Shown: one piece after another, positions 8,191-16,445 of the stretch
How the letters are laid out: each line of letters begins with the position of its first letter
Position numbering within the stretch: the stretch's first letter is position 1
Source: OMIW01 sp044235645
GTDB taxonomy: Bacteria > Bdellovibrionota_C > UBA2361 > OMIW01
DNA: 64,000 bases
NCBI GenBank assembly: GCA_044235645.1
Contig: JBIIHQ010000005.1
Coordinates: 124,001 to 188,000 of the forward strand
Direction: 5' to 3'
Position numbers and translations under genes: made by a program
Notes under the pieces: generated by a model
Database searches by the model: none
What the model was told of the DNA's origin: nothing
What the model saw: only the letters and a program-made list of their open reading frames with translations

Positions 8191-9678
8191 CTACCGTGAG
8201 GGGGGAGGGATGTTGTCGGGGCGGCGTTCGGCTCGGGAGGTACGTGTCCCTGGTGCGCCATCGAGAGGATGGATACTCCGATGCCTGCGCAGGAGCCATG
8301 CAGCCCCTTTCCGTGCGGCAAGGCTTGCCTCGAGCTGAGCGATGATTGCGGGCGACAAGGAGTGTTCAACGAGGTCGGCAGAGTAATCGACGTGCGAGAG
8401 CGGGACATCGGTGAAGGAGGTTAGATATTCCTCCCAGAGTCGGTGATTACGGACGCGACGACCCGCCTGCTCCCAACCTCGAGGGGTCAAAAGAAGGATC
8501 GTTTGAACGGGGGCTTCTTCTTTGTCGGGAGTTCCCTCGGGGTGTATCCTGTCGCGACGAATCTCGATCCATCCCCGCGAACGACACCACGAGAGGAAAA
8601 TCAGCCGACCAAGCCAGTTCCAGTGGCGGGTCAGTGCAAGATTATCGAGAGGCACTCCTGGATGCGGTTCGGCTGAGGATGCGAGCTGCTCACTGCCTTC
8701 ATAGATGCCCCGCAACAGGTGATCCTCTGAGATCCGTACCCGCATCCAGAGGTGTCGAGCGGTCGAACCAAGGAGCCCTCGAGTTGGTGCGGCGATCATA
8801 CTGAAAAAGAACACCCCTCCCGCTACCAGCACAATAACTGCCCCCACCGGAATTCCTGGAAGAAGCGCCGAGGTGATGGAGCCAAGATATCCGCTCACCC
8901 CTCCGATACATCCCGCGATCGGAATCATCGTCGAGACCCTATTCGTCCAAAAACGAGCACCTGCGGGTGGAATAACCAGCAGAGCAACGATCAATAATAT
9001 CCCGACCGATTGCAGACCTACCACCGTGATGAGAATAACCATCGCCATCATCGCAAGATCAATCGTCGAGATCGGCCATCCGGTCGCGGCAGCGAATCCC
9101 CGATCAAAGCAGATAAGACGGAACTCTTTAAAAGTGAGGGTGCACACCACGATCGTAGCCACCGCAGCTACGAGGGTGAGAAGAGCATCGCCCCGAGTCA
9201 TTGCAGCGGTCTGCCCGTAAATAAAGTGGTGGAGGCCCCCCTCTTCGCCAGAGCCCATTCCCTGAATAATACTGAGGAGAACCACTCCCGCACCGAAAAA
9301 GACGCTTAGCACAGCTGCGATCGCGCAATCCTCCTGAATGCGGGTTGCTCGTGATATCCCTTGCACGATAAGGACGCCCAGTATCCCCGAGATTGCGGCT
9401 CCTGAAAGGAGAAGCCAGAGCTGTTTTCCTCCGATTCCGAGCAACGATCCGAGGATAAACGCGATGGCTAATCCTGGAAGCGAGCTATGGGCGAGAGCAT
9501 CGGCCATCAGAGCCCGCTTGCGAAGGAGGGAGAATGTCCCGATCACGCCCGCCGCCACTCCGAGACAGGTAGTTCCGACGACTACTAAGGCAGTATTAAA
9601 ACCCGCCTGGAACGTCATGACCGCAAACGCCTCGGCGAATTCGGTAGCAAGCTGAGATGATTCCGGTATAAACGCCAT
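8191..9678 (-). CDS. Metal ABC transporter permease fused to a DtxR/MntR-like regulator domain (YtgCR-like)
   Basis: A 495-residue fusion. Residues 1 to about 297 are an ABC-3 metal permease (RKRALMADALAHSSLPGLA, and VGILLIVALLVIPPAGARF in the coupling region). Residues about 312-405 read as a winged helix (RISEDHLLRGIYEGSEQ, then ILLLTPRGWEQAG). Then comes the DtxR-family dimerisation/metal-binding signature NHRLWEEYLT (about 411-420) with HVDYSADLVEH (about 429-439), which keeps the His and Glu/Asp positions used as metal ligands. The same fusion, in the same operon order, is chlamydial YtgCR, where the C-terminal part is released as the repressor YtgR; whether cleavage occurs here is unknown. 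Start placed at ATG 9678, after the ATPase stop (9689); a TTG at 9726 would overlap it. Confidence 0.9.
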   Translation of the reverse strand: MAFIPESSQLATEFAEAFAVMTFQAGFNTALVVVGTTCLGVAAGVIGTFSLLRKRALMADALAHSSLPGLAIAFILGSLLGIGGKQLWLLLSGAAISGILGVLIVQGISRATRIQEDCAIAAVLSVFFGAGVVLLSIIQGMGSGEEGGLHHFIYGQTAAMTRGDALLTLVAAVATIVVCTLTFKEFRLICFDRGFAAATGWPISTIDLAMMAMVILITVVGLQSVGILLIVALLVIPPAGARFWTNRVSTMIPIAGCIGGVSGYLGSITSALLPGIPVGAVIVLVAGGVFFFSMIAAPTRGLLGSTARHLWMRVRISEDHLLRGIYEGSEQLASSAEPHPGVPLDNLALTRHWNWLGRLIFLSWCRSRGWIEIRRDRIHPEGTPDKEEAPVQTILLLTPRGWEQAGRRVRNHRLWEEYLTSFTDVPLSHVDYSADLVEHSLSPAIIAQLEASLAARKGAAWLLRRHRSIHPLDGAPGTRTSRAERRPDNIPPPSR

Positions 9679-9688
9679 GGGGAAGCCG

Positions 9689-10504
9689 TTACCGCTGAGA
9701 AGCCATCGATTCACCGACCTCTTCAAGGATCGTTAGTCGCCCTCCATAGGTGCGGCGAAGATTATCGTTGGTAAAGGTTGAAGAGACGGGTCCGTGCGCG
9801 ATGATGCGGGTATTCAAAAGTACCACGCTATCGAAGTAGTCAGCCACCGTGGAGAGATCGTGGTGGACGACAATGACGGTTTTGCCATCGGCTTTCAGCT
9901 GTTTGAGTATGTCAACGATCGAGCGCTCGGTGGCTGCGTCGACTCCGGCGAACGGTTCATCCATAAAATAGAGCGACGCTTCTTGTGCGAGCGCTCTTGC
10001 AAGAAATACCCGTTGTTGTTGCCCTCCGGAGAGTTGATTAATCTGCCGCTGCGCGAAATCGGCGAGTCCGACCATCTCGAGACATTCCATGGCGCGATTG
10101 CGGTGCTCTCGAGAAACCCGTCGAAACCACCCGATCATCCCGTAACGGCCCATACACACAACATCGAGGGCTGACACAGGGAAATCCCAATCAACCGATT
10201 CCCGCTGTGGGACATACCCGACGCGGTGTCGTTGCTCCTCGAATCGCCTTCCCCAGAATTCGACGAGTCCGGTCGCGCGGGGGATGATCCCGAGGCATGC
10301 CTTCATAAAGGTAGATTTTCCCGCCCCATTCGGTCCCACGATAGCGACGAGAGCTTGAGAGGGTGCCTCGTATTCAACATCCCAAATCACGGGGCGTTGA
10401 TGGTATGCGACAGTCATCGCATGCACCGAAAGTGGGCTCGTCGGACTGTGCTCCGGTTGACCGGCGAGCGAGGTAACGGGGGTGTTTCGGCTGAAGAGCT
10501 TCAT
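9689..10504 (-). CDS. Metal ABC transporter ATP-binding protein (TroB/YtgB/MntA-like)
   Basis: A 271-residue ABC ATPase. Walker A GPNGAGKST is at residues 57-65, the signature LSGGQQQR at 158-165, Walker B with FMDEPFAGVD soon after, and the switch His in VVHHDLS. GYVPQRESVDWDFPV is the Q-loop version typical of Mn/Zn/Fe chelate-type importers. An N-terminal extension of about 25 polar residues is unusual. A well-spaced AAGGGGAAC precedes the ATG. It sits 40 bases after the binding-protein gene and runs into the fused permease gene, so the three are one transcription unit. Confidence 0.94.
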   Translation of the reverse strand: MKLFSRNTPVTSLAGQPEHSPTSPLSVHAMTVAYHQRPVIWDVEYEAPSQALVAIVGPNGAGKSTFMKACLGIIPRATGLVEFWGRRFEEQRHRVGYVPQRESVDWDFPVSALDVVCMGRYGMIGWFRRVSREHRNRAMECLEMVGLADFAQRQINQLSGGQQQRVFLARALAQEASLYFMDEPFAGVDAATERSIVDILKQLKADGKTVIVVHHDLSTVADYFDSVVLLNTRIIAHGPVSSTFTNDNLRRTYGGRLTILEEVGESMASQR

Positions 10505-10544
10505 AGATGTTCCCCTTCGATGAGGTGATCACATCTGTTTCTCA

Positions 10545-11507
10545 TCAGTGCGCTCCCGCTAATTTTCCACTCATCCCACCCGCGGGGGCGTCTCCACCGA
10601 GAGAGCGAGCAATCGTGGTGACGTTGTGATCGATCATCCCAAGATAGGTTCCTTCGTATGTCCCGTCGGCTCCCATCGCATCTGAGAACAATTGGCCCCC
10701 AATCGACACGGTATGACCGCGTGCTTGAGCGCCTTCGATGAGAGCGGTTATTGAGCGGCTTGGAACCGTGCTTTCAACGAATACCGCCTTAATTGAACGG
10801 GAAACTATCTCGTCAACCAGCCGTTCAATATCGTTGACCCCCGCTTCCGATTCGGTGGAGAGACCCTGGATTCCCCGGACCGTATATCCGTAGCGTCGAC
10901 CGAAATAGCTAAACGCGTCGTGCGCTGTGATGAGTACCCGTGATTCTGGTGGAACGCTGGAGAGCACACGGAGCGCATACCGATCAAGCTCACCAAGCTT
11001 TTCCTGATATCGAACCGCCGCAGCGTGGTAGGAGGAAGCACCCGTCGGATCGGTCTCAGCGAGGGTTTGGGCGATAACGGGAACAATTTTCCCCCATGCC
11101 TGAGGATCCATCCAGATATGCGGGTCAAAATGGCCAGGAAATCCCTCGAGCTCCCTCAGTGTCGCGCGTTCAATCTGCTCGCCGAGGGGATGCACTGCCT
11201 TACCTGCACTCTTCATGCGGGCGAGCGCATCAGTCAACTTTCCCTCAAGCAGAAGACCGTTAAAGAAGACAATGTCTGCGGAGCTCAAGTTCGCGATATC
11301 GGACCGAGTCGCCTTGAAGAGGTGAGGATCCACACCCGCTCCCATCAGGCCGGTGATCGAAATTCTATCCCCTGCGATCTCGCGAACGGTGTCGGTGATC
11401 ATCCCGGTGGTCGTAACAACCCGTAGGGGGGGCTCAGCTGATGCGGGGAAAGATGCAGCAGCGGTCGTTATGAGAGATAAAATAATGGCGATGAGCGAAG
11501 TTAACAC
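10545..11507 (-). CDS. Metal ABC transporter substrate-binding protein (TroA/ZnuA/YtgA-like)
   Basis: A cluster A-I periplasmic metal-binding protein of about 320 residues. The four expected ligand positions are visible: His in GVDPHLFKAT, His in FDPHIWMDP, His in ITAHDAFSYF and Asp in LFSDAMG. This His3Asp set is like TroA, which binds Zn or Mn; specificity cannot be read from sequence. There is no His-rich loop of the ZnuA kind. I place the start at GTG 11507, giving a hydrophobic signal sequence ending ASFPASA. AAAGGAGG (11526-11519) lies 11 bases upstream, and an earlier in-frame start would run through the promoter/operator. First gene of the operon. Confidence 0.9.
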   Translation of the reverse strand: MLTSLIAIILSLITTAAASFPASAEPPLRVVTTTGMITDTVREIAGDRISITGLMGAGVDPHLFKATRSDIANLSSADIVFFNGLLLEGKLTDALARMKSAGKAVHPLGEQIERATLRELEGFPGHFDPHIWMDPQAWGKIVPVIAQTLAETDPTGASSYHAAAVRYQEKLGELDRYALRVLSSVPPESRVLITAHDAFSYFGRRYGYTVRGIQGLSTESEAGVNDIERLVDEIVSRSIKAVFVESTVPSRSITALIEGAQARGHTVSIGGQLFSDAMGADGTYEGTYLGMIDHNVTTIARSLGGDAPAGGMSGKLAGAH

Positions 11508-11523
11508 GATTGCGATATCCTCC

Positions 11524-11552
11524 TTTACCTCCTCGGTCCTCTTCTTTATAAT
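11524..11552 (+). promoter_or_regulatory. Promoter for mntR
   Basis: TTTACC at 11524-11529 and TATAAT at 11547-11552 with a 17-base spacer. The predicted start near 11559 falls inside the palindromic operator, so binding there should block mntR transcription. Confidence 0.6.
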
Positions 11553-11578
11553 GTAGCCTAGGCTACAAGCATGGTCAA
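11550..11578 (-). promoter_or_regulatory. Promoter for the metal transporter operon
   Basis: On the minus strand TTGACC (11578-11573) and TACATT (11555-11550) are separated by 17 bases. The 16-bp palindrome lies between and over the two hexamers, a classic repressor position. Confidence 0.65.
11552..11567. promoter_or_regulatory. Palindromic operator, DtxR/MntR type
   Basis: TGTAGCCTAGGCTACA is a perfect 16-bp palindrome midway between the divergent transporter operon and mntR. Its half-site (TAGGCTA) resembles the DtxR-family consensus half. It overlaps the promoters of both transcription units, so one bound repressor could shut off both. Which of the two candidate regulators (MntR or the permease-fused domain) binds it is not shown by sequence. 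Confidence 0.75.
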
Positions 11579-11592
11579 CGGGAGATATTTGC

Positions 11593-12108
11593 ATGAGGGT
11601 CAAAAAAACGGGGTTGGGGGGTAAACCTAATGCTGTCGGTCGAGATTTGTGCCAAAACCGGGTGCTCATGAGCAAGCATGGCGGTACGTTGAACCGTGAA
11701 GGGCCCACCCCATCCCGAAGATTCCACGCCCTGCGACTTCAACATGGGAGGGAGATGGCCGAGGATTACACCGAGCTGGTCCTCGGGCTCATCGAATCAG
11801 AAGGGGAGGCCCGCGTGGGCCGAATTGCCGCCGAGCATGGGGTTTCTCACGTCACAGCAGTCCGCACGTTGCAGCGCCTCGAAAAGGAGGGATTCGTCGT
11901 TCTTGCCCGACACAAACCGGTCGAGCTTACCGAGTCGGGCCGTCGATTAGCGCGACGGTCGCGCCGACGGCACGAGATTGTGCGAGATTTTTTGCTATTT
12001 CTCGGAGTCCCTCGCCGAATAGCTGAGCTCGATTCAGAGGGGGCTGAGCACCACATGAGCGCTCAGACGGTCCGACGGATGGAGCGGTTTATGCAGGGTC
12101 TCAGATAG
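11593..12108 (+). CDS. mntR: Manganese-responsive transcriptional regulator, DtxR/MntR family
   Basis: A 171-residue DtxR-family regulator of the E. coli MntR subtype. The first about 50 residues are a basic, probably disordered extension. The winged helix is next (DYTELVLGLIESEGEARVG, then VSHVTAVRTLQRLEKEGFV and VELTESGRRLA). The metal-binding helix carries RRRHEIVRDFLLFLGV and DSEGAEHHMS, which keep the His, Glu and His ligands. It lacks the SH3-like third domain. GGAG precedes the ATG at suitable spacing. Divergent from the metal transporter operon, with the shared operator between them, so it probably represses the transporter and itself when metal is plentiful. Its 3' end overlaps the convergent phosphatase gene by 8 bases. 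Confidence 0.92.
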   Translation: MRVKKTGLGGKPNAVGRDLCQNRVLMSKHGGTLNREGPTPSRRFHALRLQHGREMAEDYTELVLGLIESEGEARVGRIAAEHGVSHVTAVRTLQRLEKEGFVVLARHKPVELTESGRRLARRSRRRHEIVRDFLLFLGVPRRIAELDSEGAEHHMSAQTVRRMERFMQGLR

Positions 12109-13759
12109 GGGCGCGAGCGGGTAGACCGCGATGTCCGGCGGGAGGAAGGAACGTAGCGGGATTGAGGGCAACTGGCACGATGCCGTGGTGACGGCGCAGC
12201 GCGACGAGCATTGTCGCTTCTCCTTCAGGATTGATGTGGAGTACCGGAAGAGCAAGCCCTGAGGAGCCAACGCCAAGGTCGAGCCCGATCGCGAGGAGGG
12301 GAGCGGACGATTGATCATGCTCGAAACACCCTCCCGGGGTGTGACCAAAAACGAAGCCGGCAGGAAGCAGAGGCGATTCCGGTTCCGCCTGAATAGCTGT
12401 GGTGATGTGATGAAGAAGCTTTTCGTCAGAAACCGAATGATCATTGAGGATGTGGTCCAACGTGTGTTGCGAGAGGGCAGTGTTGCTGTTCGGTGTAAGG
12501 TGATGTAACAACGAGCTCATTTGGTGAGCATCTTTTGGCGGACCAGCATGGGTAAATATAAAGTCGCCGACGCGGTGAGCAGGTTTAAGAGAGGCGGCCA
12601 CTCCAAGGAGTCCACTCTCCTCTAATCCCGGAACCCAGATATTCCTGAATGTTTGGAAAAAATCTTCGACATCTCTCTGAGTTGGTACGCCCTCTGCCTG
12701 TTCGCTCCCGTCTTTGCTCCAGTACCATCCATCCTCCTTACCAATTCTTACCGGAAACGAATCCACGGCTGCGGCAAGCCACCGAGCATCCTCATTCTCA
12801 AACGCGTCAGGGAAATCGGTAATGATAGAGAGGATGGTCTCCCGAAGTCCGTAGCGATGGAGCGCATGAGAGGTGTCACGGGCATAATCATCGATGGGAG
12901 CATCGCTAGTAAGATGCATCCCGATATTGCCGGCATCTTCGTGATTGCCTATCAGCAGAGCTACTTCACCAAATCCCGCAAGACCGAGCTCATCAACGAG
13001 GTGGTTAAAGTTCGAGGTTTTCTGTGCTGCTTCTCCAGGCGAGGATGATGACACCGAAGCTGCACGCTTCAGAGCATCCATGAGCCCCAGAACCGCACCT
13101 GAGTCCGGACCCTTATTGATAAGATCGCCCAGTTGAACCAGAACCGCGCCATTGGGGTCAATCTCCTGCGCGTGGAGCTGCTGCCCGATGTAATCGAGAG
13201 ACTCGCGGAGTAGGTCGTAATTTCCGTGTATATCAGGAATGACGAAGATATGTTTACCCTCGGTTGAGAGCCCTGTCGAGACATACCGACTGTGGGGGAT
13301 AGGTTCAGATGGGTCGATAATCTGCTCGAGCTGCGAGGTGATATGGTTTTTGATGGGATACTCCTCTCCTCGCGCGCTATGAGAACTGGTCTTATCGACT
13401 GCTCCCCTTGGCGATCGTGCAATCGCTTCGGCGTGAAGTAACGTGATGACGGCAGGTAAGAGGAGTTCTTCTCCCGATAAGAGCGAATTGGTCGGTATCT
13501 GCTGCTTTGATTGGTGGGGCTCTTCCCGTTCTTGTATTTGAAGGCAGTGCGACCACAATTGATCGATTAGTGAACGAATCACAGATGGGTTACGTTGAGC
13601 GAGCGTTTCTGGAGGTGTGTCAGTGATGACAGCTGCGCGAGTCATCGAATCAATCTGGGACCCTGGGTCGAGAGGGTCGAAAGATGGAAAGGAGCATCCG
13701 TTCTGATGTGGTTCCGCGCACGGAAGGCCGTTCGGTCGTACCTGTGAAAAAATACTCAC
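12101..13759 (-). CDS. Calcineurin-like (PPP-type) metallophosphatase with long N-terminal extension
   Basis: A 552-residue protein whose middle shows the PPP-family metal-site motifs in order: PDIHGN (about residue 177), GDLINKG (about 211), GNHED (about 269) and THAGP (about 410). These position two metals in Ser/Thr phosphatases, bis-tetraphosphatases and related bacterial phosphatases. The first about 170 residues are polar and match nothing I know; the substrate is unknown. The start is uncertain: the GTG at 13759 has a G-rich tract directly against it, and an ATG at 13645 would also keep the whole catalytic domain. It converges on mntR and overlaps it by 8 bases. The disordered protein gene lies just upstream on the same strand. 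Confidence 0.78.
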   Translation of the reverse strand: MSIFSQVRPNGLPCAEPHQNGCSFPSFDPLDPGSQIDSMTRAAVITDTPPETLAQRNPSVIRSLIDQLWSHCLQIQEREEPHQSKQQIPTNSLLSGEELLLPAVITLLHAEAIARSPRGAVDKTSSHSARGEEYPIKNHITSQLEQIIDPSEPIPHSRYVSTGLSTEGKHIFVIPDIHGNYDLLRESLDYIGQQLHAQEIDPNGAVLVQLGDLINKGPDSGAVLGLMDALKRAASVSSSSPGEAAQKTSNFNHLVDELGLAGFGEVALLIGNHEDAGNIGMHLTSDAPIDDYARDTSHALHRYGLRETILSIITDFPDAFENEDARWLAAAVDSFPVRIGKEDGWYWSKDGSEQAEGVPTQRDVEDFFQTFRNIWVPGLEESGLLGVAASLKPAHRVGDFIFTHAGPPKDAHQMSSLLHHLTPNSNTALSQHTLDHILNDHSVSDEKLLHHITTAIQAEPESPLLPAGFVFGHTPGGCFEHDQSSAPLLAIGLDLGVGSSGLALPVLHINPEGEATMLVALRRHHGIVPVALNPATFLPPAGHRGLPARAPI

Positions 13760-13901
13760 CTCCCCCCCCGCGAGCAGATAAGAGCTCGCTTTAATTGAGT
13801 CGAGACACTATCCAAAAAACTTCACTGTCGAAGCGACACTATCCCACGAGGAGATCCGCGTCAGATTTGGTAATGCATCTTGGTCGCCGGTTCGCCCCCC
13901 A

Positions 13902-14786
13902 TCATCGCTGTCGAATGGGCGCCGTACATTTTTCTTTTCGTCTCCGCGGATCGGTAAACGCTCCATCACCAGCTCCATCCTCCTGTCTGTTCTCTGAGCT
14001 CCCTCCCTGCGGATGCTTTGGTCCCTTCGATCCCCGGGCTTGTTGAGCAGGCCGGGGAAGTACTCGGTCGCGCAAACGTTCCAACCAGCGGGCTATCGTG
14101 GTGATAAGATAATCTATGACACTCTCATCGGGCGGAACGAGGGCCTCAAAGCGGGCTGATTTGGGCGATTGCTTCCGACGAGTAAACGATGCTGCCCAGC
14201 CTCGGCTTACCGTTGATGCTCTCTCATCGCGACCAGTCTCGTATGTCACAATCGCGCCCTTCCGACGTCGGAGAGGAGCGGGCACCAATGAGGAGGTGAG
14301 AGGGGTGGCTGGTGTTCGCCCCACCGATGCTCCAATCTCGGGGTAGTGTCCCGTTGAAATAGTCTCACCAGACGAGGAGAACGGGGTAAAGGTGCGTCCT
14401 CCGCGATTCACCCTGCTGCCATTTAGCTCAGTCTCTTGATCCGCAACAACGATGCCACCATCGTCATCAATTGACGACAACGCACTACTTCCTCTTTGAG
14501 AGGTATCATCCGCTCCCCGATCACCCTGGCGGCTCCCGCATCTTGAAGGTGCGACCACTGTGTGATCGCTCATCTCGAGGGTTGACTGATTCGCGGCAGT
14601 CATAGTGAGCCGAGCCTCGTAGAGGTCGGAGCTATCGCTGTCACGATGATTCAAGGGACCTTCCCAGAGGCCGTCATCGGGGAAAAGAGCTGCTGAGGTT
14701 GCGTGGGTGAGAGGGTCCTCTACCGAGGCAAGCGGACTCCCACCCCCAAAAGGCCCTCTCTGTTTATGTCTTGATGAGTGAGCCAT
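13902..14786 (-). CDS. Hypothetical, largely disordered protein
   Basis: A 294-residue open frame with no recognisable family. Composition is rich in Ser, Thr, Gly, Arg and Asp with long low-complexity stretches, so most of it should be unfolded. The one structured-looking piece is an amphipathic helix near residue 225 (ESVIDYLITTIARWLERLRD), which could bind a membrane or a partner. There is no signal peptide. It lies on the same strand as the phosphatase, 142 bases upstream of it, which may point to cotranscription. It could be a false frame, but no competing frame here looks better. Confidence 0.5.
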   Translation of the reverse strand: MAHSSRHKQRGPFGGGSPLASVEDPLTHATSAALFPDDGLWEGPLNHRDSDSSDLYEARLTMTAANQSTLEMSDHTVVAPSRCGSRQGDRGADDTSQRGSSALSSIDDDGGIVVADQETELNGSRVNRGGRTFTPFSSSGETISTGHYPEIGASVGRTPATPLTSSLVPAPLRRRKGAIVTYETGRDERASTVSRGWAASFTRRKQSPKSARFEALVPPDESVIDYLITTIARWLERLRDRVLPRPAQQARGSKGPKHPQGGSSENRQEDGAGDGAFTDPRRRKEKCTAPIRQR

Positions 14787-14925
14787 ACGAGGTGCAGAGG
14801 AGTATAAGGCAGAATCGTCCTGAACATGACAACCCTGTTACGTAACTTCCATATTATAACCGAGTCTGTAGTTCTTAAGCCACCAGTTCAAGGGCCGGTC
14901 GTCCTCTCTAAGGAGGATACCCTCA

Positions 14926-16143
14926 TTAGAGTATTGAGACAGGAATCCCTGATGTCTCCAACAGGCTGATAATACGCCCTTTTTGAGCAGCATCTCGAAT
15001 TTCGAGCACGAGGGTGATCTCAACATTTCCCGGTTCGCGGGCAAAGGACCTATCGTGGGTGACCTCAAGGACGTTGGCACCTTCGTTCGCGATCACCCCA
15101 GAGAGGAAGTGGAGGACCCCCGGGCGATCCGGGAGCGATGCCCGCAATCTGAGGAGCCGATCCCGTTGGCTCATCTCGCGGCCGAGGAGCCGAGCGAGAA
15201 GATTCACATCGATATTGCTCCCCGAGACGATGAGGACGGGCTTTTTGTACCGTCCCGGGAGGTGCCCCGCGTTTAAGGCCGCGAGGGTGACCGCCGCCGA
15301 ACCCTCGACGACTGCGTGCTCCCGCTCAAGAAACTGAATTAACGCAGCAGCGGTCTCTTGCTCATTAACCGAGACCAGTTTGTCAGCACCTGATTTTATG
15401 ATCGGTCCGGTAATATCGCCGAGCTGTTTGACTGCTATCCCGTCAGCGATCGTCATCGGCTGGAGCTTCGGAAGCCCACTCCACCCACTGTCGCGGTACA
15501 TCACCGCCCAACTCGATTGCACCCCCATAATGTATACATCAGGCCGCATCGCGCGCAGCACCGTGATCATTCCGGAGAGCAACCCACCACCACCAACTGG
15601 CACGACCACGGAATCAAAGTCCGCAGACTGCTCGAGAAGCTCGTGTGCGACCGAGGCCTGGCCCGCGATAATCAGGGGGTGATTGAAGGGTGGGATGAAG
15701 GTGTAACCCTTCGCTGCGCAGAGCTGCTGAGCGTGGGTAAAGGCGTCATCGAAGGTGTCTCCAAAGAGAATAATCTCGGCTCCGTTGCGCTCACATGATT
15801 GCACCTTAACGAGAGGAGCAGATTTCGGCATCACGAGCACACACCGAACTCCGAATCGTCTAGCGTGAAAACTGAGCCCAAGTGCGTGGTTCCCGGCGCT
15901 TGCCGCACACACCGCTGGAACCGTCCCTGCTTCGCGCAGGTGGCAGAGGAAATTAACAGCACCCCGCTCTTTGAATGACCCGGTGATTAACTTGTTATCC
16001 CATTTGAGGTGCACATCTCGCCCGCTTATCGCGGAAAGGCCAATAGAGCGGGAGAGGGGGGTGACGTCGAGATTCGCGCGAATATGCGGAAGAGCGGCAC
16101 AGGTGAGGTCGTAGCTGACGGGAAAGGGCGCGGGGATTGTCAT
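14926..16143 (-). CDS. Threonine dehydratase (PLP-dependent, with ACT domain)
   Basis: A 405-residue fold-type II PLP enzyme that deaminates threonine to 2-oxobutanoate, the entry to isoleucine synthesis (or threonine catabolism). The PLP lysine is K58 in TGSFKERGA; SAGNHALG (about 83-90) and the glycine-rich PVGGGGLLSG phosphate loop (about 180) follow. Residues about 327-405 form a C-terminal ACT domain (RPGVLHFLSGVIANEGANV). Length and single ACT domain match the IlvA/TdcB short form found in many bacteria, so ilvA or tdcB cannot be separated here. No other isoleucine genes are nearby. Confidence 0.93.
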   Translation of the reverse strand: MTIPAPFPVSYDLTCAALPHIRANLDVTPLSRSIGLSAISGRDVHLKWDNKLITGSFKERGAVNFLCHLREAGTVPAVCAASAGNHALGLSFHARRFGVRCVLVMPKSAPLVKVQSCERNGAEIILFGDTFDDAFTHAQQLCAAKGYTFIPPFNHPLIIAGQASVAHELLEQSADFDSVVVPVGGGGLLSGMITVLRAMRPDVYIMGVQSSWAVMYRDSGWSGLPKLQPMTIADGIAVKQLGDITGPIIKSGADKLVSVNEQETAAALIQFLEREHAVVEGSAAVTLAALNAGHLPGRYKKPVLIVSGSNIDVNLLARLLGREMSQRDRLLRLRASLPDRPGVLHFLSGVIANEGANVLEVTHDRSFAREPGNVEITLVLEIRDAAQKGRIISLLETSGIPVSIL

Positions 16144-16445
16144 GGGTGCGGGACTGGGGCGGATGTTTATTCCGGAGATATCGAGGCTGAACGAAAAGAT
16201 CGAACAAGAATTCTAAACTTTCGATGGAGTGACCTGACACTCGCGCACCATTTCCGGTAGGATGGGGCACGGAGCTTTGGTTCTCTGAACCACCGGTATA
16301 GATCGCCCGATGATATCATGGGTTTTGTCTTTTGACACATCGGGTCCCGTCACAAGGAGTAATGCGAGACAGATGGGGAATAGGGGTGGAAGAGCAGTTT
16401 TCCCCTATCAGGCGAAGGATGCTCTCCGCGAAATTTTTTAGGGCA
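16144..16445. other. Intergenic region, 302 bp
   Basis: Divergent region between threonine dehydratase and the lyase gene. It holds a short GGTTC-TCT-GAACC hairpin near 16280 and a TTGACA near 16337 with no good partner at 17 bases. I see no gene. Confidence 0.4.
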
